This document shows, piece by piece, positions 1-6,656 of a stretch of DNA of 18,349 nucleotides (its first letter is position 1; each line of letters opens with the position of its first letter). Where the stretch lies: positions 5,747-24,095 of the forward strand of contig DHQX01000012.1 of the NCBI GenBank assembly GCA_002411105.1, given 5' to 3'. Both the position numbers and the translations under genes were made by a program. The stretch is from Christensenella sp. UBA5327 (GTDB taxonomy: Bacteria; Bacillota; Clostridia; Christensenellales; Aristaeellaceae). The notes beneath the pieces were generated by a model. It was not told where the DNA came from and did no database searches. It saw only the letters and a program-made list of their open reading frames with translations.

Positions 1-1379
1 GCCAACACGGCCTGGGCCCGGCGCTGGATGATGCCATCCGACCTGAAGGTGATCTCATCAGCGATCTCGCCCATGGTGGTTTGCACCATCCGGGCGTTTT
101 TGATGGCCAGGTGCCGGTCGGACAGGAAGGGCGTGTGGATGGCCTCGGTCATCATGCCCAGCAGGTGAATGGATTGACCGGTCAAAACGGCGGCGGCGTT
201 AAACAGCGTGTCCTGGGCGTGGGTGTGGAAGATGTTGCCGGAGGAGTGCTTGGTGGGCGGCATGTATTTCAGCGGCGCCTTGGGGAAGATCTCCCTGGCC
301 ATCTGCGCCTGGGCAATTTCATACAGGAAGCCGTTTTTAACCTCAGGGCTGATTTCAAAGGCGTGCCCCAACCCCATCTGCTCCTCAGGCAGCCCGGCCA
401 TCAGCGCAAAGCGCTCGTTGATGAACTGGGAGGCCAAAACCGTGTGGGCGCTCTCCACAGCGTCTGAGGTGGTGAGGTAGTTGTCCTCGCCCGTGTTGAT
501 CACAATGCCCGCCACCGCGTTTAAGGACCTGGAAAAATACTGGTCCACAAAGGTGCGCTGCATGTTGATGTCCCGGAAGATGATGCCATACATGCTGTCG
601 TTGAGCATCATGTCCAGGCCTTCCAGCGCCCCCATGGCGGCGATCTCCGGCATGCAAAGCCCTGAGGCATAGTTCACCAGGCGGATGAAGCGGCCCAGCT
701 TTTCACCGCTTTCGTCCAGGGCCTTGCGCATGATGCGGAAGTTCTCCTGGGTGGCGGTGGTGCCGCCAAAGCCTTCGGTGGTGGCGCCGTAGGGCACATA
801 ATCAAGCAGCGACTGCCCGGTGGAGCGGATGACCGCGATGATGTCCGCCCCGGCCTCTGCCGCCGCCTGGGCCTGGGTTACGTCCTCATAGATGTTGCCG
901 GTGGCCACAATCACATAAATGGCTGTTTTGGGGGTGCCGTACTTGGCCATCAGCGCTTCCCGGCGGCTGCGGTTTGAGCGGATTTTGTCAAAGGAATGGA
1001 CCATGAAGGGGCGCAGAATCTGAAGGGCCTCCGGGGGGGCAACCAGGGGATGCCCCAGCAGGCTGGCTTTTCCCGCGGCAAACTGCTCTGAAAAGGCCTG
1101 GCTGTCAAGCCCGGTGGCTTTGAGCGCTGAGGCCAGGTAGACCGTGATGCCCCGGGCCAGCTCCCCGCCCTTTAGCACCTCTTCCACCATCAGGTTGGGC
1201 AGGGGCACGCCGAATTTGTCAACGCCGTCCACCCCGGCCAGGCGCAGCACGCTCCTCTCTACGCTCAGCGTCGTGCGCTCATCAATATGGCGCTGCACCC
1301 CCTGTGCGATCACCTCGGCATCCCGCCTGCAGCGGGCAATCAAGGCCTGGTCCAGGCCCAGTTTATGGATGGCTTTCAA
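1..1379 (-). CDS. kamD: D-lysine 5,6-aminomutase alpha subunit, 3'-truncated by window edge
   Basis: This is the large subunit of adenosylcobalamin- and PLP-dependent lysine 5,6-aminomutase, which moves the terminal amino group of beta-lysine (or D-lysine) to carbon 5 during lysine fermentation. About 459 codons are present; family members are a little over 500 residues, so the last 50-60 residues lie off the left edge. Recognisable family segments include YVIVATGNIYEDVTQA, STGQSLLDYVPYGATTEGFG, GLCMPEIAAMGALEGLD, INTGEDNYLTTSDA and AQMAREIFPKAPLKYMPPT. The probable start is TTG at 1379, nine bases after GGAGG; it gives LKAIHKLGLDQ at the N-terminus. An in-frame ATG at 1400 lies upstream of that Shine-Dalgarno site and is less likely. 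The gene overlaps the preceding one by 17 bases, indicating translational coupling. The beta subunit gene (kamE) is expected just off the left edge. Family assignment is from remembered sequence similarity and is strong. Confidence 0.96.
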   Translation of the reverse strand, partial: MKAIHKLGLDQALIARCRRDAEVIAQGVQRHIDERTTLSVERSVLRLAGVDGVDKFGVPLPNLMVEEVLKGGELARGITVYLASALKATGLDSQAFSEQFAAGKASLLGHPLVAPPEALQILRPFMVHSFDKIRSNRSRREALMAKYGTPKTAIYVIVATGNIYEDVTQAQAAAEAGADIIAVIRSTGQSLLDYVPYGATTEGFGGTTATQENFRIMRKALDESGEKLGRFIRLVNYASGLCMPEIAAMGALEGLDMMLNDSMYGIIFRDINMQRTFVDQYFSRSLNAVAGIVINTGEDNYLTTSDAVESAHTVLASQFINERFALMAGLPEEQMGLGHAFEISPEVKNGFLYEIAQAQMAREIFPKAPLKYMPPTKHSSGNIFHTHAQDTLFNAAAVLTGQSIHLLGMMTEAIHTPFLSDRHLAIKNARMVQTTMGEIADEITFRSDGIIQRRAQAVL

Positions 1380-2370
1380 AGTCAGTATCCTCCAAAACAT
1401 TAATCAGCGCCAGATCGGTCACCTCAGAAAGGGCGGCCTTGAAGGCGGCGCTGTCAAAGCGGTGCCCCGCCGGGGAATAGGGGTTCACCGCCACAAAGGC
1501 CAGGCGCAGGCCCTGAAGCACCAGAAGGGGCCGTTCCAACAGGAACAGGTTTCTCAGCTCCTGCCCCTCTGTGACCAGAGAGAGCGGGCTTTTCAGCACC
1601 AGGCCGCAGCGGTGCTCCGCCCGCCTTTTGACAAAGGCCCGGGCAAAAGCGGGGCTTAGGGCCCCTGGCAGCCAGAGCCAGTTTGCCTGTTCAGGCAGGC
1701 TGTCAAGCAGCCGCTCCTCCTGCCCCAGGGCCGAGGGCAGGGGCAGGGCGTGGAAGCCCATCTGCCCATCCAGCCAGCCCACCGATGCCTCATCCGCCAG
1801 GAACTCAAAGGCCGCCCCGGCCTGCGCCAGGGAAAAGCGCTGAAGCAGGAGCCTGGCGTTTTCCACCACCTGCGCCATCCGCACCCCATCGTGCGCACCC
1901 ACCACAAACACCAGGGCATCTGTGGCCAGGGAATGGGAAGCCCGGGCAAAAGCGCCATCCACAAAGATTTTTTCAGCGCCCTGCGCCTTTAGTGCGCTCA
2001 CCGCCTGCTCCATGCCCTGGACGGTGGAAGGGCCCGCCACCAGGCAGGCGCCGGGCCTGATCACCCGGGCCAGCACAATTTCGCCAAGCCCGGTCTGGAT
2101 GCCGGTGTGCCCTATCACTTCAAGCCTGGCTTCCGAGGCCATGACGCAGTCCATGGCGCTGGCCACCAGGCTGCCCGTGGCCAGCAGGATGCTGGGCTTT
2201 GGCAGCATGGACACGGTGTCAAGCGCCTCGCCGTCCAGGCCAATGGAGCTAACCGCCACCCTGCTTGACGGATGGGCGGCCAAGAGGGCGTTTAGCACCG
2301 TGGTTTTCCCCGCGTTTTTGGCGTTGCCTGCGATGCTTAAGATGTCGTATGGCGCGCACAGCGCCCTCAG
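1363..2370 (-). CDS. kamB: KamB-type P-loop protein of the lysine aminomutase locus (probable reactivase subunit)
   Basis: This sits between kamA and kamD, the position of kamB (and kamC) in known lysine-fermentation operons, where these proteins are thought to reactivate the B12-dependent 5,6-aminomutase. The N-terminal part contains a P-loop-like motif, SIAGNAKNAGKTTVLNALL, followed by an alpha/beta domain of about 300 residues. Notably, no ATG, GTG or TTG lies between the upstream in-frame stop and the P-loop. The first conventional start, GTG at 2298, falls inside the P-loop (right after GKTT) and would destroy it. Two unconventional starts fit: CTG at 2370, which makes a 4-base CTGA overlap with the kamA stop, or ATC at 2379, seven bases after AAGGA. 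I list CTG, giving about 335 residues. The C-terminus overlaps kamD by 17 bases. Identity as KamB rests on position plus P-loop and is moderately sure; biochemical function is inferred. Confidence 0.72.
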   Translation of the reverse strand: MRALCAPYDILSIAGNAKNAGKTTVLNALLAAHPSSRVAVSSIGLDGEALDTVSMLPKPSILLATGSLVASAMDCVMASEARLEVIGHTGIQTGLGEIVLARVIRPGACLVAGPSTVQGMEQAVSALKAQGAEKIFVDGAFARASHSLATDALVFVVGAHDGVRMAQVVENARLLLQRFSLAQAGAAFEFLADEASVGWLDGQMGFHALPLPSALGQEERLLDSLPEQANWLWLPGALSPAFARAFVKRRAEHRCGLVLKSPLSLVTEGQELRNLFLLERPLLVLQGLRLAFVAVNPYSPAGHRFDSAAFKAALSEVTDLALINVLEDTDFESHP

Positions 2371-3632
2371 GTTTTTGATGCCCGTTTCCTTCTTTCCAGG
2401 GTTTTGGGTTCAATGGCCAGCTGCCGGCCCGACAGCAGCGCTGCCACCCCCTCCCGGGGCATGGCCTGGGCGCACATCTCGCAGTCGCAGGTGTCCTGGT
2501 ATTCGTCCGGCTCCGTATAGGTGGTGATGACGCCCTCATAGTTCCTCAGCACCGTGCGGGAGGGCGAGGTGGACAGCACATAGTTTGGCATCACCGGGAT
2601 TTTCCCGCCGCCAGCGGGGCCATCAACCACAAAGGTGGGCACGCAAAAGCCGGAGATATGCCCGCGGAGGCCCTCGATGATCTCAATGCCCTTGGAAACC
2701 GGGGTGCGGAAGTGCTCAATGCCGGTGGACAAATCACACTGGTAGAGGTAATACGGCCTCACCCGCATGGCAGCCAGGCGCGTCACCAGGGTGCGCATGA
2801 TGTTGACACAGTCGTTCACCCCGCGCAGCAAAACGCTCTGGTTGCCAAGCGGGAAACCGGCGTCTGCCAGCCTGGCAATGGCCGCGGCGCTTTCACTGGT
2901 GATTTCGTTATAGTGGTTGAAATGCGTGTTGATCCAGATGGGGTGATATTTTTTCAGCATGTTCACCAGCTCATCGGTGATGCGGGAGGGCAGCACCACA
3001 GGCGCCCTGGTGCCGATGCGGATGATCTCCACATGCTCAATTTGCCTCAGCTCGCTGATGATCCACTCCAGGCGGCTGTCAGACAGCAGCAGGGCATCGC
3101 CCCCTGAGAGCAGCACATCCCGCACCTGGGGGGTGTTGCGGATATACTCAATGCCGTTTTTGATGCGCTCGGTGGAGGATTCCCGGTCCTTCTGCCCCGC
3201 AAAGCGCCGCCTGGTGCAGTGGCGGCAGTACATGCCGCACATGTCAGTCACCAGAAACAGCACCCGGTCAGGGTAGCGGTGGGTGAGGCCCGGCACCGGG
3301 GAATCCTTGTCCTCGTCCAGCGGGTCCGTCATGTCGCTTCTGGCCACATGGGTTTCCTCAATGGAGGGGATGCTCTGCAATTTCACCGGGTCGTCCAGAT
3401 CCTCCGGGTCAATCAGGCAAAGGTAATAGGGGGTGATGGCAATGCGGAATTTTTCCAGCACCGCCTTGATGTCCTCCTCATCCTGACCGCTCAGGGGGAT
3501 GAAGCGCTTGAGCTCCTCCGCCTTGGTGATGCGGTGCTTGATCTGCCACTGCCAGTCATGCCACTGTTCATCGGTTACTTTGGGGTAATACTTGGCCTTC
3601 CGCTCCAGGTAGCTGTCATTGGTGATAAGCAT
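2367..3632 (-). CDS. kamA: L-lysine 2,3-aminomutase
   Basis: This radical-SAM, PLP-dependent enzyme converts L-lysine to L-beta-lysine, the first step of lysine fermentation. The 421-residue product has the [4Fe-4S]/SAM motif CGMYCRHC (Cys132, Cys136, Cys139), preceded by the family sequence DRVLFLVTDM. The glycine-rich segment GPAGGGKIPVMPNYVLS supplies the PLP-binding lysine (Lys344). RDVLLSGGDALLLSD and THFNHYNEI are further hallmarks. Length matches clostridial KamA (about 415 residues). The C-terminal CDCEMC cluster around residues 394-399 fits the metal-binding Cys-rich tail of the family. The ATG at 3632 follows GGAAAGGA with a 7-base spacer. The gene starts three bases after the kdd stop. 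The KamA/EpmB distinction is settled by length and the fermentation neighbours. Confidence 0.97.
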   Translation of the reverse strand: MLITNDSYLERKAKYYPKVTDEQWHDWQWQIKHRITKAEELKRFIPLSGQDEEDIKAVLEKFRIAITPYYLCLIDPEDLDDPVKLQSIPSIEETHVARSDMTDPLDEDKDSPVPGLTHRYPDRVLFLVTDMCGMYCRHCTRRRFAGQKDRESSTERIKNGIEYIRNTPQVRDVLLSGGDALLLSDSRLEWIISELRQIEHVEIIRIGTRAPVVLPSRITDELVNMLKKYHPIWINTHFNHYNEITSESAAAIARLADAGFPLGNQSVLLRGVNDCVNIMRTLVTRLAAMRVRPYYLYQCDLSTGIEHFRTPVSKGIEIIEGLRGHISGFCVPTFVVDGPAGGGKIPVMPNYVLSTSPSRTVLRNYEGVITTYTEPDEYQDTCDCEMCAQAMPREGVAALLSGRQLAIEPKTLERRKRASKT

Positions 3633-3635
3633 GGC

Positions 3636-4676
3636 TTAGTCCTTTCCGCCGTAACGGTGATTAAATAAGCTGTAAAGCGCCGGGGTATCCCGCAGCAGTT
3701 GCAAGGTGAAGTCCGCATGGCCCTGGGTGTAGCCGTTGCCAATCACCATGTGGGCGGCGCTGGCAACCCCCTCTGCCCCCAAGGCAGCCTTTGAAAAAGA
3801 GGTGGCCATGGAGAAGAAGTAGACGGTGCCCTCGTCCTTGGTGGGCAGGATCACCGCCATCTCCGCGTCCGGGACATTGACCACGTTGATGGAAACATCC
3901 ACCTTGCTCCCGCCGTTTGCCGCCAGCACCTTGTGGTACACCTCCAGCGGCTTTCTGGCGTCTGCCATCACGATGTGGTCGCAAGCATTCAGCTGTCTGA
4001 GCTCCTCGGTTTCCGCCGGGTCAAAGCAGACGCCGATGATGTTGCCCTGGTCCCCGGCGCTTTTCTTGGCCTGGACAGCGCACAGGACGCCTGATTTGCC
4101 AGACGCGCCCAGAATCATCACGCTGTCGCCCGGCTTCACCAGCTTGGCGGTCTGGGCCGGGGCGCCCGCCACGTCAAGGGCTGACAGCACCACCTTCCGG
4201 TCCATGTCCAGGGGGATTTTGGCGTAGATGCCTGTCTGAAACAGGATGGCATCCGCTTCCACATCCACCTGGTCGGTGTCCAGGTGAATGTGCTTTATTT
4301 TTCTGATGTGAAGCGGGGTGAGCGACAGGGACACCAGGGTGGCCACCGGGTCGCCCACCTGAATATCCCCCGGGAAATCAGCGCCCACGCCGCTGACCCG
4401 TCCCAGCAGCATGCCGCCAGAGCCGGTGACCGGGTTTTGCATTTTGCCGCGGCTTTGGACGATGTCAAGAATCATCGCGGCCATCTTCTCCGCGTCGGCG
4501 CCGCAGGCGTTTTTGATTTGGGTGAAGGAGGCGGAGTCCACATTGAGGGTTTCCACGGCAATGAGCATCTCATTGGCCTGCATGGGCGAGGTGTTGTCCA
4601 GTTTTTCCGCCGCCTGGGGCAGGGTGCCCTGGGGGCTGATCACCCGATGGGAACCAAAGGGGCATAGCTGTTTCAT
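3636..4676 (-). CDS. kdd: L-erythro-3,5-diaminohexanoate dehydrogenase
   Basis: This NAD(P)-linked enzyme oxidatively deaminates 3,5-diaminohexanoate to 5-amino-3-oxohexanoate and ammonia. The 346-residue protein resembles characterised Kdd: an N-terminal GSHRVISPQG segment, the MQNPVTGSGGMLLGRV segment around residues 79-94, and a Rossmann nucleotide loop GASGKSG at residues 190-196 inside a medium-chain-dehydrogenase-like fold. The start ATG at 4676 shares a 4-base ATGA overlap with the kce stop, so translation is coupled. Position between kce and kamA matches the classical fermentation cluster. The catalytic residues of this family are not well enough known to me to point at individually. 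Confidence 0.95.
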   Translation of the reverse strand: MKQLCPFGSHRVISPQGTLPQAAEKLDNTSPMQANEMLIAVETLNVDSASFTQIKNACGADAEKMAAMILDIVQSRGKMQNPVTGSGGMLLGRVSGVGADFPGDIQVGDPVATLVSLSLTPLHIRKIKHIHLDTDQVDVEADAILFQTGIYAKIPLDMDRKVVLSALDVAGAPAQTAKLVKPGDSVMILGASGKSGVLCAVQAKKSAGDQGNIIGVCFDPAETEELRQLNACDHIVMADARKPLEVYHKVLAANGGSKVDVSINVVNVPDAEMAVILPTKDEGTVYFFSMATSFSKAALGAEGVASAAHMVIGNGYTQGHADFTLQLLRDTPALYSLFNHRYGGKD

Positions 4677-5500
4677 CGTTTTTCTCCCATCCGGAGCATG
4701 GCCCGGGCTTCCTGGGGGCTGGCGATGTCGCGCCCATTTTCCCCGGCCATTTTCACCACTTTTTCCACCAGCTGGGCGTTGCTTGATGCCAGCAGGCCTT
4801 TTTCCAGGTAGATATTATCCTCAAACCCGACCCGCACATGGCCGCCCTCCGCAATGGCGTAGGAGGCCAGGGGGAACTCGTACCGCCCGATCCCGGCCAC
4901 GGAGTAGGTGGCGTCCGCCGGGATGCTCTCCCGCATGAATTGGAAATCCCGGTATTCCCCGGTCATGCCGCCGTTTACCCCCAGCACAAAGCTGAAGTGG
5001 AGCGGCCCTGTGATCAGGCCTTTTTTATGAAGCCGCAGCGCCATGTCCACATGGCCCTTTTCAAAGCACTCCAATTCTTTGTAGATGCCCCGCTGCTGGA
5101 TGGCCTGCGCAAAGGCGATGATGTCGTTTTCGGTGTTGATGAAGATCTCATCCCCGCCAAAGTTCAGCGTCCCGCAGTCCAGGGTGGCCATTTCGGGGTT
5201 GAGGGAGAGGGGCTGCAGGCGCTCTTCCCGGCTCATGCCGGTGGCGCCGCCGGTGGAAACCTGCAGGATGGCCTCAGGGCAGGCCTGCCGGATGGCCTTG
5301 AGAATCTCGCCATAGCGGGCAGCGTCCTGGGTGGGGCGGCCATCGTCATACCGGGCATGGATATGCAGGATGGAGGCTCCCGCCGCCACCGCCTCCCGGG
5401 CAGACTGGGCCATTTCCCGGGCTGTGTAGGGAATGGCGGGGTTTAGGGCCTTGGTCACCTCAGCGCCGGTCAGGGCGCAGGTAATGATCAGCTTATCCAT
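4673..5500 (-). CDS. kce: 3-keto-5-aminohexanoate cleavage enzyme
   Basis: This BKACE-family enzyme condenses 5-amino-3-oxohexanoate with acetyl-CoA and cleaves it to 3-aminobutyryl-CoA and acetoacetate. The 275-residue TIM-barrel product starts KLIITCALTGAEVTK, typical of true Kce rather than other BKACE enzymes. Zinc ligands are the HIH pair (His46, His48), and Glu227 in VRVGFEDNIYL is the third conserved residue. VSTGGATGMSREERL and the segment ending TLDCGTLNFGGDE (109-117) are also characteristic. It overlaps kal by 8 bases at its start and kdd by 4 at its end. Family and substrate are supported by both sequence and operon context. Confidence 0.96.
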   Translation of the reverse strand: MDKLIITCALTGAEVTKALNPAIPYTAREMAQSAREAVAAGASILHIHARYDDGRPTQDAARYGEILKAIRQACPEAILQVSTGGATGMSREERLQPLSLNPEMATLDCGTLNFGGDEIFINTENDIIAFAQAIQQRGIYKELECFEKGHVDMALRLHKKGLITGPLHFSFVLGVNGGMTGEYRDFQFMRESIPADATYSVAGIGRYEFPLASYAIAEGGHVRVGFEDNIYLEKGLLASSNAQLVEKVVKMAGENGRDIASPQEARAMLRMGEKR

Positions 5501-5882
5501 GCTTGACCCTCTGCTGGGCTGCCTTCACAATGCAGGTGCCCGTGGCCCAGACGCACAAAACAGGCTCCGCCAGCACATCGGCCGCTGATGCGCTGATGTC
5601 AGGCCGGGGGGCGATCACCTTCCAGCACTCAAAGTGCATCTTGCGGGAGGAGTTGCCCACCTGGGTGATCTGCGCCCGCACCTCCACAAAGTCTCCGGCA
5701 TAAAGCGGGGCCAGGAAATCCACCTGGTCGTAGGAGCGGAACAGCCCCTCGTCCCCGTCATGGCGGATCAAAAGCTCGGTTGCCGCATCCCCAAACAGGG
5801 CCAGCGCCCGCGCCCCATCCACCAGGTTTCCGCCGTAGTGGGCATCCTGCTGGGATAGGCGAAGCTTCAAGGTTGTTTTCAT
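5493..5882 (-). CDS. kal: 3-aminobutyryl-CoA ammonia-lyase (deaminase)
   Basis: Kal eliminates ammonia from L-3-aminobutyryl-CoA to give crotonyl-CoA, the branch point towards butyrate. The 129-residue single hotdog domain carries the diagnostic N-terminal segments LRLSQQDAHYGGNLVDGA and FGDAATELLIRHDGDEGLF, followed by FLAPLYAGDFVEV and GNSSRKMHFE, as in characterised Kal. It begins 11 bases after the MaoC-type gene and overlaps kce by 8 bases. Length agrees with the family. Expected at about 14 kDa and acting in the cytosol as an oligomer; oligomeric state is not visible here. Confidence 0.95.
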   Translation of the reverse strand: MKTTLKLRLSQQDAHYGGNLVDGARALALFGDAATELLIRHDGDEGLFRSYDQVDFLAPLYAGDFVEVRAQITQVGNSSRKMHFECWKVIAPRPDISASAADVLAEPVLCVWATGTCIVKAAQQRVKHG

Positions 5883-5893
5883 GTCAATCTCCT

Positions 5894-6322
5894 TTATTCA
5901 GCTTGTTTTCTGGGCGGAAGCACCGTGGCTTCACCGGTGACCACCAGGTCCCCCTGATCGTTGGTGACCTGGCAGTCAAAGACCACACGGCCCCGGTCAT
6001 GGTTGATCTCTTTCACCGTGAGCTGGGCCGTGACGACCTCATCCAGGCGCACCGGGCGCAGAAACTTGAGCGTCTGTGCCGTATAGATGGTGCCAAGGCC
6101 GGGGAGCTGGGTGCCAAGCAGCGCTGAAAACAGCGATGCCACCAGCATCCCGTGCACGATGCGGGTTTTGAACATGGTGCCCGCAGCATAGGCCTCGTCC
6201 AGATGGGCGGGGTTCATGTCGCCGGTCACCCGGGCAAAGGCGTCCACATCCTGGGCGCTGAAAGCCCGGCGCATCGCCACCTGGTCACCTGCCTTGATCT
6301 GATCAATGGGGATGGATTTCAT
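5894..6322 (-). CDS. MaoC-type (R)-specific enoyl-CoA hydratase
   Basis: This 142-residue hotdog protein is the first gene of the operon. It has the hydratase-2 motif with Asp35 and His40 in VTGDMNPAHLDEAYA, and the following IVHGMLVASLFSALLGTQLP segment typical of PhaJ-like proteins. Members hydrate trans-2-enoyl-CoA to (R)-3-hydroxyacyl-CoA. Given Kal two genes on, crotonyl-CoA is the obvious candidate substrate, which would yield (R)-3-hydroxybutyryl-CoA. The substrate is inferred; the fold and motif are seen. The ATG at 6322 follows a near-perfect AAGGAGGA (6328-6335) with a 5-base spacer. This Shine-Dalgarno site sits only five bases beyond the T-run of the leader terminator, so expression depends directly on readthrough of that hairpin. 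This gene is not part of the best-known lysine-fermentation clusters. Confidence 0.88.
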   Translation of the reverse strand: MKSIPIDQIKAGDQVAMRRAFSAQDVDAFARVTGDMNPAHLDEAYAAGTMFKTRIVHGMLVASLFSALLGTQLPGLGTIYTAQTLKFLRPVRLDEVVTAQLTVKEINHDRGRVVFDCQVTNDQGDLVVTGEATVLPPRKQAE

Positions 6323-6337
6323 GGCGGTCCTCCTTCA

Positions 6338-6372
6338 TATAAAAACGCTGTCATGCCCCTGGCATAACAGCG
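6338..6372 (-). terminator. Intrinsic terminator of the lysine riboswitch (expression platform)
   Basis: On the minus strand, CGCTGTTATGCC (6372-6361) pairs with GGCATGACAGCG (6357-6346). This makes a continuous 12-bp stem with one U-G wobble and a 3-base AGG loop, followed by TTTTT (6345-6341). It lies between the aptamer and the ribosome binding site of the first gene. The 5' arm includes CTGT (6370-6367), which is also the 3' strand of aptamer helix P1, so the two structures exclude each other. No separate anti-antiterminator is apparent. Confidence 0.92.
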
Positions 6373-6530
6373 CTCCATTTTGCAATGGCAGTGCGGATAC
6401 ATTGGTTTCCGCACCTAGGCATGGCCGGGCGGATCCGGACACCCCATCGGCGGTGAAGCCATTGGGCCGCCGCATCCGGAACCCGCTCCGTTTGCATCGG
6501 CGGCTTACACGCAACACCGCACCTCTGTGT
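6366..6530 (-). promoter_or_regulatory. Lysine riboswitch (L box), probable ON switch
   Basis: The minus-strand leader has the L-box architecture. P1 is ACAG (6528-6525) with CTGT (6370-6367), followed by the conserved AGAGGTGCG-type junction. P2 is GCGGTG (6520-6515) with CACCGC (6455-6450), and the consensus CCGCCGA-type sequence follows. P2a is GCCGCC (6504-6499) with GGCGGC (6471-6466). L2 is GCGGGT (6486-6481) closed by CGGA/TCCG. L3 is ATCCGC (6434-6429) closed by CCGG/CCGG. L2 and L3 can form six kissing base pairs, one of them G-U, as in lysine riboswitches. P4 is GTGCGGA (6414-6408) with TCCGCAC (6397-6391). P5 is CCATT-GCAA-AATGG (6388-6375), preceded by CACTG and followed by GAGCG, the family's 3' signature. 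Ligand identity follows from the match plus the downstream lysine genes. Confidence 0.94.
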
Positions 6531-6545
6531 AAAAGCTCCCCTGCT

Positions 6546-6574
6546 TTTGTATCAAAATTGTTTTTTATTGTCAA
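6546..6574 (-). promoter_or_regulatory. Sigma-A-type promoter of the lysine-fermentation operon
   Basis: On the minus strand TTGACA (6574-6569) is followed by a 17-base AT-rich spacer and TACAAA (6551-6546). The predicted transcription start near 6540 leaves about 10 bases before riboswitch helix P1, so the transcript would contain the whole aptamer. The -10 is imperfect (4 of 6). A second TTGACA at 6598-6593 has no partner at the right distance. Confidence 0.8.
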
Positions 6575-6615
6575 GGGTTTCAGGCCTCATTTTGTCAATT
6601 ATTATTGAAAAATTT

Positions 6616-6647
6616 ACCTGACAGGTTTTGTCCGGGCACCGGCGGAC
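6616..6647 (-). terminator. Weak hairpins after the ROK gene (possible terminator)
   Basis: Just after the ROK stop codon the minus strand contains GTCCG (6647-6643) pairing with CGGAC (6634-6630). Next comes the short palindrome ACCTGTCAGGT (6626-6616), and a run of five T follows at 6612-6608. The T-run is three bases past a very short palindrome that makes a poor hairpin, so termination here may be weak. The rest of 6575-6656 holds nothing else I can identify. Confidence 0.3.
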
Positions 6648-6656
6648 CGATGAAGA

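Noticed and set aside
6593..6598. Second TTGACA upstream of the lysine operon
   Set aside because: No -10-like hexamer occurs 16-18 bases downstream; the TTGACA at 6574-6569 fits far better.
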